DNA of 64,000 nucleotides from Luzula sylvatica (Eukaryota; Streptophyta; Magnoliopsida; Poales; Juncaceae), in contig OX326958.1 of assembly GCA_946800325.1 (NCBI GenBank), forward strand, positions 20,968,414 to 21,032,413, given 5' to 3'. Positions 1 to 13,866 of this stretch are shown here, in pieces. The position numbers were made by a program, and so were the translations under genes. The notes under the pieces were generated by a model, which saw only the letters and a list, made by a program, of their open reading frames with translations, made no database searches and was not told the DNA's origin. Each line of letters begins with the position of its first letter. Positions within the stretch are counted from its first letter, which is position 1.

Positions 1-3000
1 ACTAACACATGCGAATTTCTATTTTTTTGGTAAAAAAAAAATGAAATAAATGCAAAAAAGTGAAGTCTAACACCTTCAAAAATATCAATTATCACATTTT
101 AATAATAAATTCCAAATTGATGTCTAAAAGGAACAAAATACTTCATTATCATGTTATTCTTAAAAAAACACCAAAATTCGAGACTAACACATGCGAATTT
201 CTATTTTTTTTTCAAAAAAGATGAAAAAATACAAAAAAGTGAAGTCTAACACCCTCAAAAATATCAATTATCACATTGCCTAATAAATTTCAAAATTGAT
301 GTCTAAATTTAACAAAATACTTAATTTTCATGCTTTCCTTAAAAAAAGTCCAAAATTGAAGACTAACACATGCAGATTTCTATTTTTTTTTGTTCAAAAA
401 AGAAGACAAAATGCAAAAAAGAGAAGTCTAACACCTTCCAAAATATCTTTTATCACATTTTTCTAATAAATTGAAAAAAATATGTCTAAAAATAACAAAA
501 TACATAATTTTCATGTTTTCCTTAAAAAAATTTCAAAAACACTAACAAATTTGGATTTCTATTTTTCTGTTAAAAAAGATGACAAGATTCAAAAAAGTGA
601 AGTGTAACACCTTCATAAATGTCAATTATCATATTTTCTAATAAATTCCAAAATTGATGTTTAAAGAGAACACAATACTTAACTTTCATGATTTCTTTAA
701 AAAAACTCCAAAATTATAGACTAACACAAGCAAATTTCTATTTTTTTTGTTTAAAAAAAGATGAAATAAATGCAAAAAAGTGAAGTCTAACACCTTCAAA
801 AATATCAATTATCACATTTCAATATAAATTCGAAAATTGATGTCTAAAAAGAACAAAATACTTAATTATCCTGTTTTCCTTAAAAAAAATCCGAAATTGA
901 CGTCTAGCACATGCGAATTTCTATTCTTTTTATTCAAAAAAGATGAAAAATGCAAAAAATGAAGTCTGACACCTTTAAAAATATCTAGTATCATATTTTT
1001 CTAATAAATTCCAAAATTGATGTAAAAAAAAGTAGAAAATAATTAGCTTTCATGTTTTCCATAAAAAAACTCAAAAATTGAAGACTAACACATGCAAATT
1101 TCTATTTTTTTTTGTTAAAAAAAGATGAAATAAACGCAAAAAAGTGAAGACCTTCAAAAATATCAATTATCACATTTTCATAATAAATTCCAAAATTAAT
1201 GTCTAAAAGAAAAAAAATACTTAATTATCATGTTTTCCTTAAAAACTCCAAAATTGAAGTCTAACACATGCGAATTTCTATTTTTTCGTTTACAAAAGAT
1301 GAAAAAAATGCAAAAAAGTAGAGTCTAACACCTTCAAAAGTATCAATTATCATATTATAATAATAAATTCCAACAATGATGTCTAAAAAAATAAAATACT
1401 TAATTATCATGTTTTCCTTAAAGAACTCAAAAATTAAGGACTAACACATGCGAATTTCTAATTTTTTTGTTCAAAAAAGATGAAAAAATAGCAGAAAAAG
1501 TGAAGCCTAACACCTTAAAAAATATCAATTATCACATTTTAATAGAAAATTCGAAAATTGTTGTCTAAAAAGAACAAATACTTAATTATCATGTTTTCCT
1601 TAAAAAAATTCATAATTGAAGACTAACACATGCGAATTTCAATCTTTTTTTTTCAAAAAAAAATGAAAAATACAAAAAATGAAGTCTAACGCCTTCAAAA
1701 ATATATATTGTCATATTTTTCTAATAAATGCCAAAATGATGTCAAAAAAGAACAAACTACTTAGCTTTCATGTTTTCCTTAAAACTACTCAAAAATTGAA
1801 AACTAACACATGCGAATTTCTATTTGTTTTGTTAAAAAAAAAATGAAAAATGAAAAAAAAATCGAAATCTGACACATTCAAAAATATCAATTATCACATT
1901 GTCTAACTAATTTCAAAAATTGATGTCTAAATATAACAAAATACTTTATTTTTATTTTTTCCTTAAAAAAACTCCAAAATTGAAGACTAACACGTGTGGA
2001 TTTCTTTTTTTTTTTCTTTTTGTTCAAAAAAGAAGACAAAATGCAAAAAAGTGATGTCTAACACCTTCAAAAATATATATTATCACATTTTCAAATAAAT
2101 TCAAAAATTGATGTCTAAAAATACCAAATTTTCATGTTTTCCTTAAAAAAAAACCAAAAAGACTAACACATGCGGATTTCTATTTTTTTTGTTAAAAAAA
2201 AAGATGACAAGATTCAACAAAGTGAAGTCTAACACCTTCGAAAATGTCAATTATCATATTTTCAAATAAATTCCTAAATTGATGTATAAAGAGAACACAA
2301 CACTTAACTTTCATGTCTTCCTTAAAAAAACTCCAAACTTGAAGACTAACCCATGCAAATGTATATTTCTTTTTGTTCAAAAAAGATGAAAAAATACAAA
2401 AAAAAGTGAAGTCTAACACCTTCAAAAATATCAATTATCACATTTTCATAATAAATTCCAAAATTAATGTCTAAAAGAAAAAAAAAACTTAATTATCATG
2501 TTTTCCTTAAAAACTCCAAAATTGAAGACTAACAAATGCAAATTTCTATTTTTTTGTTTACAAAAGATGAAAAAAAAGCAAAAAAGAACAAGATAGAAGA
2601 CTAACACATGCGGATTTCTATTTATTTTGTTAAAAAAAATGACAAAATTCAAAAACTGAAGTCTAAAACCTTCAAAAATGTCAATTATCATATTATTCTT
2701 ATAAATTCCAAAATTAATGTCTGAAAAGAACAAAATACTTAACTTTCATGTTATCCTTAAAAATAACTCCAAAATTGAAGACTAACACATGCGAATTTCT
2801 ATTTTTTTTTTTCAAAAAAATGAAAAAATGCCCAAAAAAAGTGTAGTCTAACACCTTCAAAAATATCAAATATCACATTGTCTAATAAATTTCAAAATTG
2901 ATGTCTAAATATAACAAAATACTTAATTTTCATTTTTTCCTTAAAAATACTCCAAAATTGAAGACTAACACATGCGTATTTCTATTTTTTTTGTTCAAAA

Positions 3001-6000
3001 AAGATGAAATAAATGCAAAAAAAAGCGAAGTCTAACACCTTCAAAAATATCAATTATGACATTTTAAAAATAAATTCCAACATTGATGTCTAACAAGAAC
3101 AAAATACTTAATTATCATGTTATCCATAAAAAAAAATTCCAAAATTGAAGACTAACACATGCGAATTTCTATTTTTTTTTGTTCAAAAAAGATGAAAAAA
3201 TACAAAAAAGTGAAGTCTAACAACTTCAAAAATATCAATTATCACATTATCTAATAAATTTTAAGATTGATGTCTATATAACAAAATACTAAATTTTAAT
3301 GTTTTCCTTAAAAAAACTCCAAAATTGAAGACTAACACATGCGGATTTCAATTATTTTTGTCCAAAAAAGAAAACAAAATGCAAAAAAGTGAAGTCTTAA
3401 CGCCTTCAAAATATCTATTTTCACATTTTTCTAATAAATTCAAAAATTGATGTCTAAAAATAACAAAATACTCAATTTTCATGTTCTCCTTAAAAAGATC
3501 CAAAAAGATTAACACAAGCGGATTTCTATTCTTTCATTAAAAAAATGATGACAAGATTCAAAAAAGTGAAGTCTAACACCTTCCAAAATGTCAATTATCA
3601 TATTTTCTAATAAATTCAAAAATTGCTGTTTAAAGAGAACGCAATACTTAACTTTCACATTTTCCTTAAAAAAACTCCAAACTTGAAGACTAACGCATGC
3701 AAATGTCTATAATGTTTTGTTAAAAAAAGATGAAAAAAATGTAAAAAAGTGAAGTCTAACACCTTCGAAAATATCAATTATCTCATTTTCATAATTAATT
3801 CCAAAATTTATGCCTAAAAGACAAAATACTTAATTATTATGTTTTCGTTAAAAACTCCAAAATTGAAGACCTAACACATGCGAATTTCTATTTTTTTGTT
3901 TAAAAAAGATGAAAAAAAAATGCAAAAAGTGAAGTCTAACACCTTCAAATCAATTATCACATTTGAATAATAAATTCCGACACTGATTTCTAAAAAGAAC
4001 AAAATACTTAATTATCATGTTTTCCTTTAAAAACTCAAAAATTGAAGACTAACACATGCGAATTTCTATTTTTTTTGTTCAAAAAAGATGAAAAAAATGC
4101 AAACAAATTGAAGTCTAACACCTTCAAAAATATCAATTATCACATTTTAATACTAAATTTGAAAATTGATGTCTAAAAAGAACAAAATACTTAATTATCA
4201 TGTTTTTCTTAAAAAAAACCTCCAAAATTGAAGTCTAACACATGCGAATTTCTATTTTTTGGTTAAACAAAGATGAAAAATGCAAAAAAATGAAGTCTAA
4301 CACCTTCAAAAATATCTATTATCATATTTTTCTAATAAATGTCAAAATTAATGTCAAAAAAAGAATAAAATACTTAGCTTTCATGTTTTCCATAAAAAAA
4401 ACTCAAAAATTGAAGACTAACACATGCGAGTTTCTTTTTTTTTTTCAAAAAAAATGGAAAATGGAAAAAAGTGAAATCTAACACCTTAAAAAATATTAAT
4501 TATCGCAGTTTTGTAATAAATTCCAAAATTAATGTCTAAAAAGAACAAAAAAAATAATTTTCTGGTTTTCCTAACAAAAACTCCAAAATTGAAGACTAGC
4601 GCATGCGGATTTCTATATTTTGTTGTTCAAAACAGATAAAAAAATGCAAAAAAATGAAGTCTAATACATTCAAAAATATCAATTATCATATTTTAATAAT
4701 AAATTCCAAAATTGATGTCTAAATATAAAAAAAATACTTAATTTCATGTTTTCCGTAAATAGTCCTCCAAAATTGAAGACTAACACAAGCGGATTTCTAT
4801 TTTTTATTGTTCAAAAAAGAAGACAAAATGCAAAAAATTAAAGTCTAACAACTTCACAAATATCTGTTATCAATTTTTTCTAATTAATTCAGAAAATGAA
4901 GTCTAAAAAAAAATATTTAATTTGCACGTTCTTTAAAAAAACTCCAAGATAGAAGACTAACACATGCGGATTTCTATTTTTTTGTTAAAACAAGATGACA
5001 AAATTCAAAAGCTGAAGTCTAAAACCTTCAAAAATGTCAATTATCATATTATTCTTATAAATTCCAAAATTAATGTCTGAAAAGAACAAAATACTTAACT
5101 TTCATGTTATCCTTATAAATAACTCCAAAATTGAAGACTAACACATTCGAATTTCTATTTATTTTTTTTCAAAAAAGATGAACAAATGCAAAAAAAAAGT
5201 GTAGTCTAACACCTTCAAAAATATCAATTATCACATTGTCTAATAAATTTCAAAATTGATGTCTAAATATAACAAAAAACTTAATTTTCATTTTTTCCTT
5301 AAAAATACTCCAAAATTGAAGACTAACACATGCGGATTTCTATTTTTTTTGTTCGAAAAAGAAGACAAAATGCAAAAAAAGTGAAGTCTAACACCTTCAA
5401 AAATATCTATTATCACATTTTTCTAATCATTTCAAAACTTTAAGTCTAAAAATAACACAATACTTAATTGTCATGTTTTCCTTAAGAAAATTCCAAAAAG
5501 ACTAACATACGGCGATTTCTATTTTTTTTTTTTTGTCATAAGAAGATGACAAGATTCAAAAAAGTGAAGCTAACACCTTCAAAAATGTCAATTATCATAT
5601 TTTCTAATAAATTTCAAAATTGATGTCTAAATAACACAATACTTAACTTTAATGTTTTTCTTGAAAAAACTCCAAAATTGAAGACTAACACAAGCAAATT
5701 TCTATTTCTTTTTGTTCAAAAAAGATGCAAAAAAATTCAAAAAAAAAATGAAGTTTAACACTTTCAAAAATATCAATTATCGCATTTTCATAATAAATTC
5801 CAAAATTAGTGTCTAAAAGAAAAATACTTAATTATCATGTTTTCCAAAAAAACTCCAAAATTGAAGACAAACACACGTCAACTTCTATATTTTTTGTTCA
5901 AAACAGATGAAAAATGCAAAAAAGTTGTCTAACACCTTCAAAAATATCAATTATGACATTTTAATAATAAATTCCAAAATTGATGTCTAAATATAACAAA

Positions 6001-8530
6001 ATACAATTTTCATGTTTTCTGTAAAAAAATCCTCCAAAATTGAGGACTAACACATGCGAATTTCTAATTTTTTGTTCAAAAAAGAAGACAAAATGCAAAA
6101 CAATTGAAGTCTAACACGTTCCAAAATACCTATTATCATATTTTTCTAATAAATTCAATGTGTAAAAATAACAAAATACTTAATTTGCATGTGTTCTTTA
6201 AAAAATTCCAAGATTGAAGACTAACACATGCGGATTTCTATTTTGTTTTGTTAAAAAAGATGACAAAATTCAAAAAAGTGAAGGCTAACACCTTCAAAAA
6301 TGTCAATTATCGTATTTTTCTTATAAATTCCAAAATTTATGTCTGAAAAGAACAAAATACTTAACTTTCATGTTTCCTTAAAAAAAACTCCACAATTGAA
6401 GACTAACACACGCGAATTTCTATTTTTTTTCTTTTCAAAATAGTGAAGTCTAAAAAGAACAAAATACTTAATTATCATGTTATCCATAAAAACTTCAAAA
6501 ATATCAATTATCACATTTTAATAATAAATTCCAACATTGATGTCTAAAAAGAACAAAATACTTAATTATCATGTTATCCATAAAAAAAACTCCAAAATTG
6601 ACGACTAACAAATGCGAATTTCTATTTTTTTGTTCAAAAAAGATGAAAAATACAAAAAAGTGAAGTCTAAACACCTTCAAAAATATCAATTATCACATTG
6701 TCTAATAAATTTCAAAATTGATGTCTAAATATAACAAAATACTTCTTTTTCATGTTTTCCTTAAAACATCTCCAAAATTGAAGACTAACACGTGCGGATT
6801 TCTATTTTTTTTGTTCAAAAAAGAAGACAAAATGCAAAAAAGTGAAGTCTAACAACACCTTCAAAAATATATATTATCGCATTTTTCTAATAAATTCAAC
6901 AATTGATGTCTGGAGATAACAAAATAATTAATTTCCATGTTTTCCTCAAAAAAATTCGAAAAACACTAACACATGCGGATTTCTATTTTTTTGTTAAAAA
7001 AATGACAATATTCAAAAAAATGAAGTCTAACACCTTCTAAAATGTCAATTATCATATTTTCTAATAAATTCCAAAATTGATGTCTAAAGAGAACACAATA
7101 CTTAACTTTCATGTTTTTCTTTCAAAAAACTCCAAAATTGAAGACTAACACATGCAAATTTCTATTTCTTTTTGTTCAAAAAAGATGAAAACAAATGCAA
7201 AAAAGTGAACTCTAACACCTTCAAAAATATCAATTATCACATTTTCATAATAAATTCCAAAATTAATATCTAAAAGAAAAAAATACTTAATTACATGTTT
7301 TCCTTAAAAACTCCAAAATTGAAGATTAACAGATGCGAATTTCTATTTTTTTGTTCAAAAAAGATGAAATAAATGCAAAAAAATGAAGTCTAACACCTTC
7401 AAAAATATCAATTATCACATTTTAATAATAAATTCCAAAATTGTGTTTAAATATAAAAAAATATTTAATTATCACGTTTTCCTTAAAAAAAAAACCCAAA
7501 AATTGAACACTAAAACGTGCGAATTTCTATTTTTATGTTCGAAAAAGAAGAACAAAATGCAAAAAATTGAAGTGCAACACCTTCAAATATATCAATTATC
7601 ACATTTTAAAACTAAATTGGAAAATTGATGTCTAAAAATAACAATATACTTAAGTATCTTTCTGTAAAAAAAATTCAAACTTGAAGACTAACACGTGCGA
7701 ATTTCTATTTTTTTTTGTTCAAAAATGATGAAAAAATGCAAAAAATGAAGTCTAACACCTTCAAAAATATATATTATCATATTTTTTCGAATACATGCCA
7801 AAATTGATGTCAAAAAAGAACAAAATACTTAGCTTTCATGTTTTTCTTAAAAAAAACTCAAAAATTGAAGACTAACACTTGCGAATATTAATTTGGTTTG
7901 TTCAAAAAAATGAAAAATTGAAAAAAAAAGGTGAAGTCTAACACCTTCAAAAATATCAATTATCACATTTTAATAATTAATTCCAAAATTGATGTCTAAA
8001 TATAAAAAAATACTTAATATTCATGTTTTCGGTAAAAAATCCTCCAAAATTGAGGACTAACACATGCGGATTTCTATTTTTTTTGTTTAAAAAAGACGAC
8101 AAAATTCAAAAAAGTGAAGTCTAACACTTTCAAAAATGTCAATTATCATTTTTTCTTATAAACTCCAAAATTTATGTCTGGACAGAACAAAATACTTAAT
8201 TTTCATGTTTTCTTATAATAACTCAAAAATTGAAGATTAACATATGCGAATTTCGATTTTCGATTTTTTTTGTTCAAAAATGATGAAAAAATGCAAAAAA
8301 GTAAAGTCTAACACCTTCAAAAATATCAATTATCACATTTTAATAATAAATTCCAATACAAATGTCTAAAAAGAACAAAATACCTAATTATCATGTATTC
8401 CTTAAAATAACTCCAAAATTGAAGACTAACACATGCGGATTTCTATTTTTTTTTTCTTATCAATTATCACATTTTATTTTCTTTGTTCGAAAAAGAAGAC
8501 AAAATGCAACAAAATGAAGTCCACCTTCAA
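1..8530. repeat. AT-rich satellite array, about 180-bp monomer
   Basis: Direct reading shows one unit repeating about every 178-182 bp, roughly 47 copies. Each unit carries landmarks in the same order: ACTAACACATGCGAATTTCT, a T-run then A-run, GTCTAACACCTTCAAAA, CAATTATCACATT, ATTGATGTCTAAA, and ATCATGTTTTCCTTAAAA. The array is already under way at base 1 and breaks down near 8530, so only one edge is seen. Monomers vary (for example GAAGACAAAATGC types and TGACAAGATTC types), and several are shortened. ORFs in it are shadows of the repeat. Nucleosome-length satellites like this are typical of plant centromeres or knobs, but location cannot be told from the window. Confidence 0.95.
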
Positions 8531-9689
8531 AAATATTTGTTTTTAATTTTTGTCATCTTTTTGTAACACATACATTTTTCACGTGAATTTTCATACATGC
8601 ATACACACATACATACATTTTTCTCTTATAGAGATGTATTTGCAAATATTTAAGTTTTATTAGAGTTTATTTTTAGTATCCAAAAATTGGAAGGTTTTCT
8701 ATAAATATCCAAAACAAATAGGGGCTTTGTCAAAAAATATTGTGCAGTAATACCTACTTTATTAGATATAATCAAGATGTTATTTATATTACTTGTTAAT
8801 TTCGTATGCTATTGTTTTTTTAATAATATCAAAAGGAAAATATATATTGTGCATTAAATTAAATTGAAATAAATTTGTGTACAATAATGCATTGTCTCAA
8901 TTATATGTGCAAGTAAAATTGGATAATGACTATTAACAATGATATTAAATGGTATCGTACATAATTATATTACATAATTATTTACATTTATTAAATCAAT
9001 TATTATAATAATAATAATTATTATTATAATTATTATTATTATTTAACTATATCGGTAAAGGAGATGCATATTTAACCATATTATATAATAGTTGCTGATA
9101 ATACCATTAATACTTTATAAACATTTAAACGAATTTATCGTAATACGTGATTATAATTCTTATGGAATAATATATATACACGAGTTAATGCCATATTACG
9201 ATATTTTAATTAAATGAGGGGATCGATTATAGCACTTCATGAGTGTGCACACGATCAGTAGGAGCGCGATACGTGCATGTTTGATTTTTTATCATTTTAA
9301 ATTTATTTGTGCATTTCAAACACAAACACCACAAAAAAAAATATTGTTATACAAAATGTATAAATCTGGTCAACAAAATTTTATAGAAAATATTACTCTT
9401 GTAAAAAAGATATATCTTAAAATGTGTATCATACATAAATGATGATAATCATACATATAAAAAATATAACATGTATTGTGCTTAAAAATATATAGTAAAG
9501 TGCAATAAACGTAAAGTGCGATAAAAGTAAAGTGCAGGAAACACAAATTGCCGAAATATAAATTGTAGGAAATGTAAAGTGAAGAAAAGTAAATAGACGA
9601 TAGAGAGTGACACTAGATTTGTTAGGAAGTTCGGTACGCACCAAGACGGTTGACTTGAAAAGATATGTATTAAGATGGACACGAAATTA
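8531..9689. other. AT-rich gene-free spacer beside the satellite
   Basis: No supported gene. Low-complexity AT sequence includes a run of TAATAATAATTATTATT type near 9005-9045. Around 9490-9600 an imperfect short motif close to GTAAAGTGC recurs several times. Short ORFs on both strands here show no recognisable domain. Confidence 0.6.
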
Positions 9690-10400
9690 ATAATGTATAT
9701 ATTGGATATACATAATTAAATTGATAAGAAACGGTTATACTAAGAAAATCCAAAAATTAAGTTCAAACATGTTTTAGTAAAACGAAATTAATAATTTGTA
9801 TGAATATTTATTATCTATTTGAACGATTTATCATTTTTGTTTTAATGGAATGTCGAAATGGGTTGATCCAAGTTAGTAAAATCCAAATAACTTTCGGGCC
9901 CGAACTCCAATTGGGTTGATCCAAGTTGGACTGGTAAGATAATTATATTATCTACAACTTTCGTGAATGTGTGGATTTGATTTGAACCATTTATCAATTT
10001 CTCTTTTACATAATGATGAAAGAGTCCATATAGTTTTTATGTTCAAGAGGTGTCTTTTTACTGGATCTTATCCATATATGTGTGTATATTCAAAAAATGT
10101 GTTTCTCTCTCAAATTCAATCATTCTACAGCAGGAGATTTGTTTAGAGAGGAGAGAAAATAGGAGAAAAAAGTTTTCCACAATTTGGAAATTCTGTGAAG
10201 AGATTAAACGCAAAAAGACTTAATGATTGAGCTAGGACAATCGTTAACCCTCCGTAAAGTCGAATTCAAAATGGATTATGAGTAGAGATCATCGAGTAAT
10301 TAGACTTGTGATCAATCACACGATACAGACATGAGGAACAAGGAGGAGAACGTGCAAAACATAATTCTAGTGCTTCAAATCGTCGTTGATCACCATCAAT
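9690..10400 (+). mobile_element. Degenerate LTR relic of the element A family
   Basis: The stretch is collinear but diverged from the LTRs of the copia element at 21336-49635. Shared landmarks are AATTGATAAGAAACGGTT near 9720, AACTCCAATTGGGTTGATCC near 9905, ATTATCTACAACTTTCGTGA near 9950, and a CTCTCTC leader near 10105. No TSD, primer site or coding remnant could be assigned, so this is probably an old solo LTR or a fragment. Its exact ends are uncertain. Confidence 0.65.
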
Positions 10401-12150
10401 TTGGTGAGGTATGGTTCAAACTCTTCCTTCCATACACAAAATATATCGAAACGAGATTCTAGGTCACGGGAGTCCCGCATATTCCCTGCATGATGTATGG
10501 TACATGAGTACGGAAATTCTCAACATGACTCGCCTTAATAACATACATATTTTTTTGGAAAGTCTCGGTGCCAACAACAATGACAAACTTTTCACTATTC
10601 CAACTTTGAAAAAACTAACGATGACATAAGACTTTTATAACAACTAACTAGCCATGCTAACTACATGATATAGAGATTATCCAAGGCCAGTCCTCGAAAA
10701 ATCGTTCTATGGATTAAAACTAACCTAACATTGATTTTGGCGGTGGAAAAATTTAGGATATTAGTCTATAAAAATTGCAAGAGTTTAGCAAAGATAATTT
10801 TCTCTCTTTCTAATGATGTAGAATCTAATGTGGATGTGGGTGCTTTTATAGGAGAAGTGGGGGCACCCACCACCTCCAAAACCTAGCAAAAATATCTCAA
10901 AAAGCTACCAAACCCGAACCCTAACTCAAAACATAGCAAAAATATGGAATTAGGCCGGGCCAGACATAACTTACACTATGCGTTCGAACGCATGAATGTG
11001 GCCGTTCATTTGGGTTCAACCTATAGTGTTTTCGAGATCATAGAGGTCTTCAAATTTTCATGGCATCTCCATCTCTCCAGGTCTTCATTTCTTCAAATCT
11101 TCTACGATTAATTCGTGTTTTCGTATTTTTGTTAGTATGATTTTGCACTTCATGTCTTCAAGGTTTTTACGTTTTGTTGATATTTCGCCTTTATATATTC
11201 TTCATACATTCTATGTTTTGTTGATTTTTATTTATATGATTCTTCGTTTCTTCAGATATATGGTTCTTCATATTTTTAGTTCGGTATTGTTTTTATGTAC
11301 GAAGATTTTCGTTTCTTAAACTATTGTTTACTTCTTGATTTGTGCATCATGTTTTTCATGTTTTGTATGTAATTGTTTATCACTTTTCAAAGCGGAACGT
11401 TATTAGCTCGGTATTATTTTGAACATTATCAAACAAGTCAACATTAATCTCAACGTATGTTCAATCCTACACTTTTCAAATATGCAAAAAAAATCAGATT
11501 CGAATTGAGCGGGTCAGGCGGTTAAAATAATTCCACGTACATTGCTACGTTCTGACTAAATCTTGAAAAATCAGTGATCCACAACATGTCCAAATCCAGA
11601 TCTGAACAATCCAGAATCCTAAAGGTCCACAATTCGAACAACTCGAAATCTGATTGATCCGTAACTCGGCTCCGTCTAGCCCGACAATGAATTGGAACTA
11701 TCAAAATAATTAATCAATATTATAAATCTCTCAAATTACTTATACTCGATTAACTACTCAAAATTCAAATAATTCCTAATCCGAACAACTCGCAACCCAA
11801 ACAATACATATATACCCAAACGATTCACAATAAAAAATGACTCAGATAAAACTTGTCCATTCGGCGACCTTGTACTGAGTGGGTCAAAAGACTCAAAACC
11901 ATATTTTGGACCGCAATGAGCCGGGCCTGCTCGGCATATTGAAGGGCTCTGACCCGATGCTCTGCATGCGTATTATTTGTCTGCATGCTAGTGTCGTTTT
12001 GGCTTCAACTACATCTTGGAAACGTCAAAATTAATTGTTGTCTTCAAACTGTATCGATCTTTCAAAACTTAATATTACATTTTTTTTCAAAGAAGAGTTA
12101 ATATACATAGTTGGATAGTTTGATCGTCTCCATTTATTATAATTTAAGAA
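10401..12150. other. Intergenic region upstream of the DUF674 gene
   Basis: No supported gene. Short ORFs at 10411-10629 and 11137-11319 lack any recognisable domain. At 10978-10993 there is an isolated perfect 16-bp palindrome ATGCGTTCGAACGCAT, matching the motif class that fills element C. From about 11500 to 11950 degenerate AACTCG/AATCCGAA-type words recur, resembling decayed hAT-type MITE arrays, but no ends were found. Confidence 0.5.
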
Positions 12151-12156
12151 CTCTCT

Positions 12157-12164
12157 TTATAAAA
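12157..12164 (+). promoter_or_regulatory. Likely TATA box of the DUF674 gene
   Basis: TTATAAAA lies 77 bp upstream of the ATG at 12241. It is followed by a short leader ending in an A/C-rich context just before the start (AATTAAGCCATGG). Position and sequence fit a plant core promoter. This is inferred from sequence only. Confidence 0.5.
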
Positions 12165-12240
12165 GGCACCCTAGGGGTCTTCTCCTAGTACAAGAACTAG
12201 AACTGAATATTCATCCCCTCAGTACTCATCCAATTAAGCC

Positions 12241-13866
12241 ATGGCTTCCAAACAAGTTATGCTGAACCTCACAATTGACAAGTCTAACAACCGTGTGCTT
12301 TTCGCCGAAGCTGATACGAATTTTGTAGACATTCTCCTGAGTTTCTTGACTCTTCCGCTCGGTACAATTGTTGGCCTTACTAACACTAATGCTACTCCTT
12401 GCCTCAACAACCTCTACAAGAGTGCAAAAGATCTCGGCGACAAATATATTAATATCAACTTCGGCAATGAAATATTTCTTTGGCCTCGATACAAAACAGA
12501 GACCGACTGTCTCGATCTCGCGGTGAATCTCGAAGGTGACAGAGCACTAACATACTATGCATGTCATCAATGTTGTCGCTATAATCTTTTGAGTCCTTTT
12601 GTGAATACGACATGCCAATGCGGAGATATCATGTGCCGTAAGGTGCAATTTCCTAGAGACATGAGGAGTGAGGGGGTGTTCTTGAAGGGAATGAAGCGGT
12701 TCATAATCACGGATAATTTTATTATCACGCCATCTTCGACTGAGGTTGTGATGACTTTAATTGGTAGCCTTGGCAAGGAGCAGATGAGCAACATCGAAGA
12801 AAGAACCATCATTGTTGGCCGATCAGAGGTACATATACTTCTTCTGCATAGATTCTATGAATATTATTTGTTACTGATTTTGAATTTCCATTAGGTTATT
12901 ACCTTGTTGCAGAGATCACTCGTCTCTGACAATGCTTTCACTGATTCCTTTCTGTCAAAAGAAATCGACACTACCAAAGTAGTGGATAGAAGGATGGATA
13001 GTTTCACCGTCATATCTCTTCCGGAGCAACCTTCTGCTGATACTACTGAAATTAGTATCCAAACCAAGATAATTGTGGACAAACATAAAAATAAAGTCCT
13101 TTACGCAGAAGTCAATCAAAACTTCATTGATTTGCTCTTAAGCTTCTTGATTTATCCATCTGGTTCTGTGGTCAAGAATCTTAACAAAAAATCGCACTTA
13201 ACATGCTTCGACAACTTGTATGCAAGTGCCTTTAACCCTGATATTTCTGATTCTTTCATAAACGGCCTAATAAAAGAATCTGTCCTCGATCCCGGACTCC
13301 CATCATCCGTTTTGCTGGATGATAGTTTCATTGAATTCATTTTTCCCAAAAAGAAGATAGATCGTAGGTTCATACAATTTGCCAAAATCACGCCTGCAGA
13401 GAGATACTATTTGTGCCGAAATTCTGATTGTGATGTGCTTGACATCAGCACGGTGCCTAATGTTCGATGCAAGTGTGACTGGATCACTAACAAGAGGATG
13501 AAAATATTTGACACGATCAAGTACATTGATGGTTTTGTTCAAGAAGCAACATATATGGTTACAGATGATTTGGTGATAACTCCATTCTCCGTGTCGACTG
13601 TCACCCGTTTAGTTGCAAGCTCAAAAGGAGGAATCCGAAAGGTTCTTCTTAATATCGGCCAAAAAGAGGTTTGTACATGAGAAAGCTAGTATAATGTTTT
13701 TAAGAATCAATGTTTAGTCTTCAAAAAAAAAAAAAAAGAATCAATGTTTAAGACATGATATATTTTGTATTTTCAGATGCTTTTGCTGCTGGAAGCTGCA
13801 CTCAGTTCTAAAACAGCTCTCACAGATGTACTCCTGAACCGTGAGGAAACCACTGAGGTTGCATAA
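12241..13866 (+). CDS. DUF674 family protein, three exons
   Basis: The gene model joins 12241-12828, 12895-13668 and 13777-13866. All introns are GT-AG and all junctions are in phase 0, giving about 483 aa. The protein has two tandem half-repeats. The first opens with an LTIDKSNNRVLFAEADTNFV stretch, and the second, near residue 250, with IIVDKHKNKVLYAEVNQNF followed by LLLSFLIYPSGSV. Each half holds a Cys cluster: CHQCC...CQCG in the first, and CRNSDC...CKC in the second. These signatures and the length match plant DUF674 (PF05056) proteins, whose biochemical role is unknown. Exon 3 encodes the usual C-terminal stretch after the GQKE motif (LLLLEAALSSKTALTDVLL), so the gene looks complete. 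The start is chosen at ATGGCTTCC, which has good plant context. A poly(A) insertion scar lies in intron 2. It has no operon-like neighbours. Confidence 0.88.
13703..13750 (+). repeat. Poly(A) insertion scar with 14-bp duplication in intron 2
   Basis: The 14-mer AGAATCAATGTTTA occurs at 13703-13716 and again at 13737-13750. Between them lies GTCTTC plus a run of 14 A. A short poly(A)-ended insert flanked by a direct repeat of this size is what a severely 5'-truncated LINE- or SINE-type retroposition leaves. Local slippage is an alternative. Confidence 0.55.

Noticed and set aside
2192..7628. Short ORFs of 60-89 codons within the satellite
   Set aside because: They recur with the 180-bp period, consist of F/N/K-rich translations of A and T runs, and have no domain.
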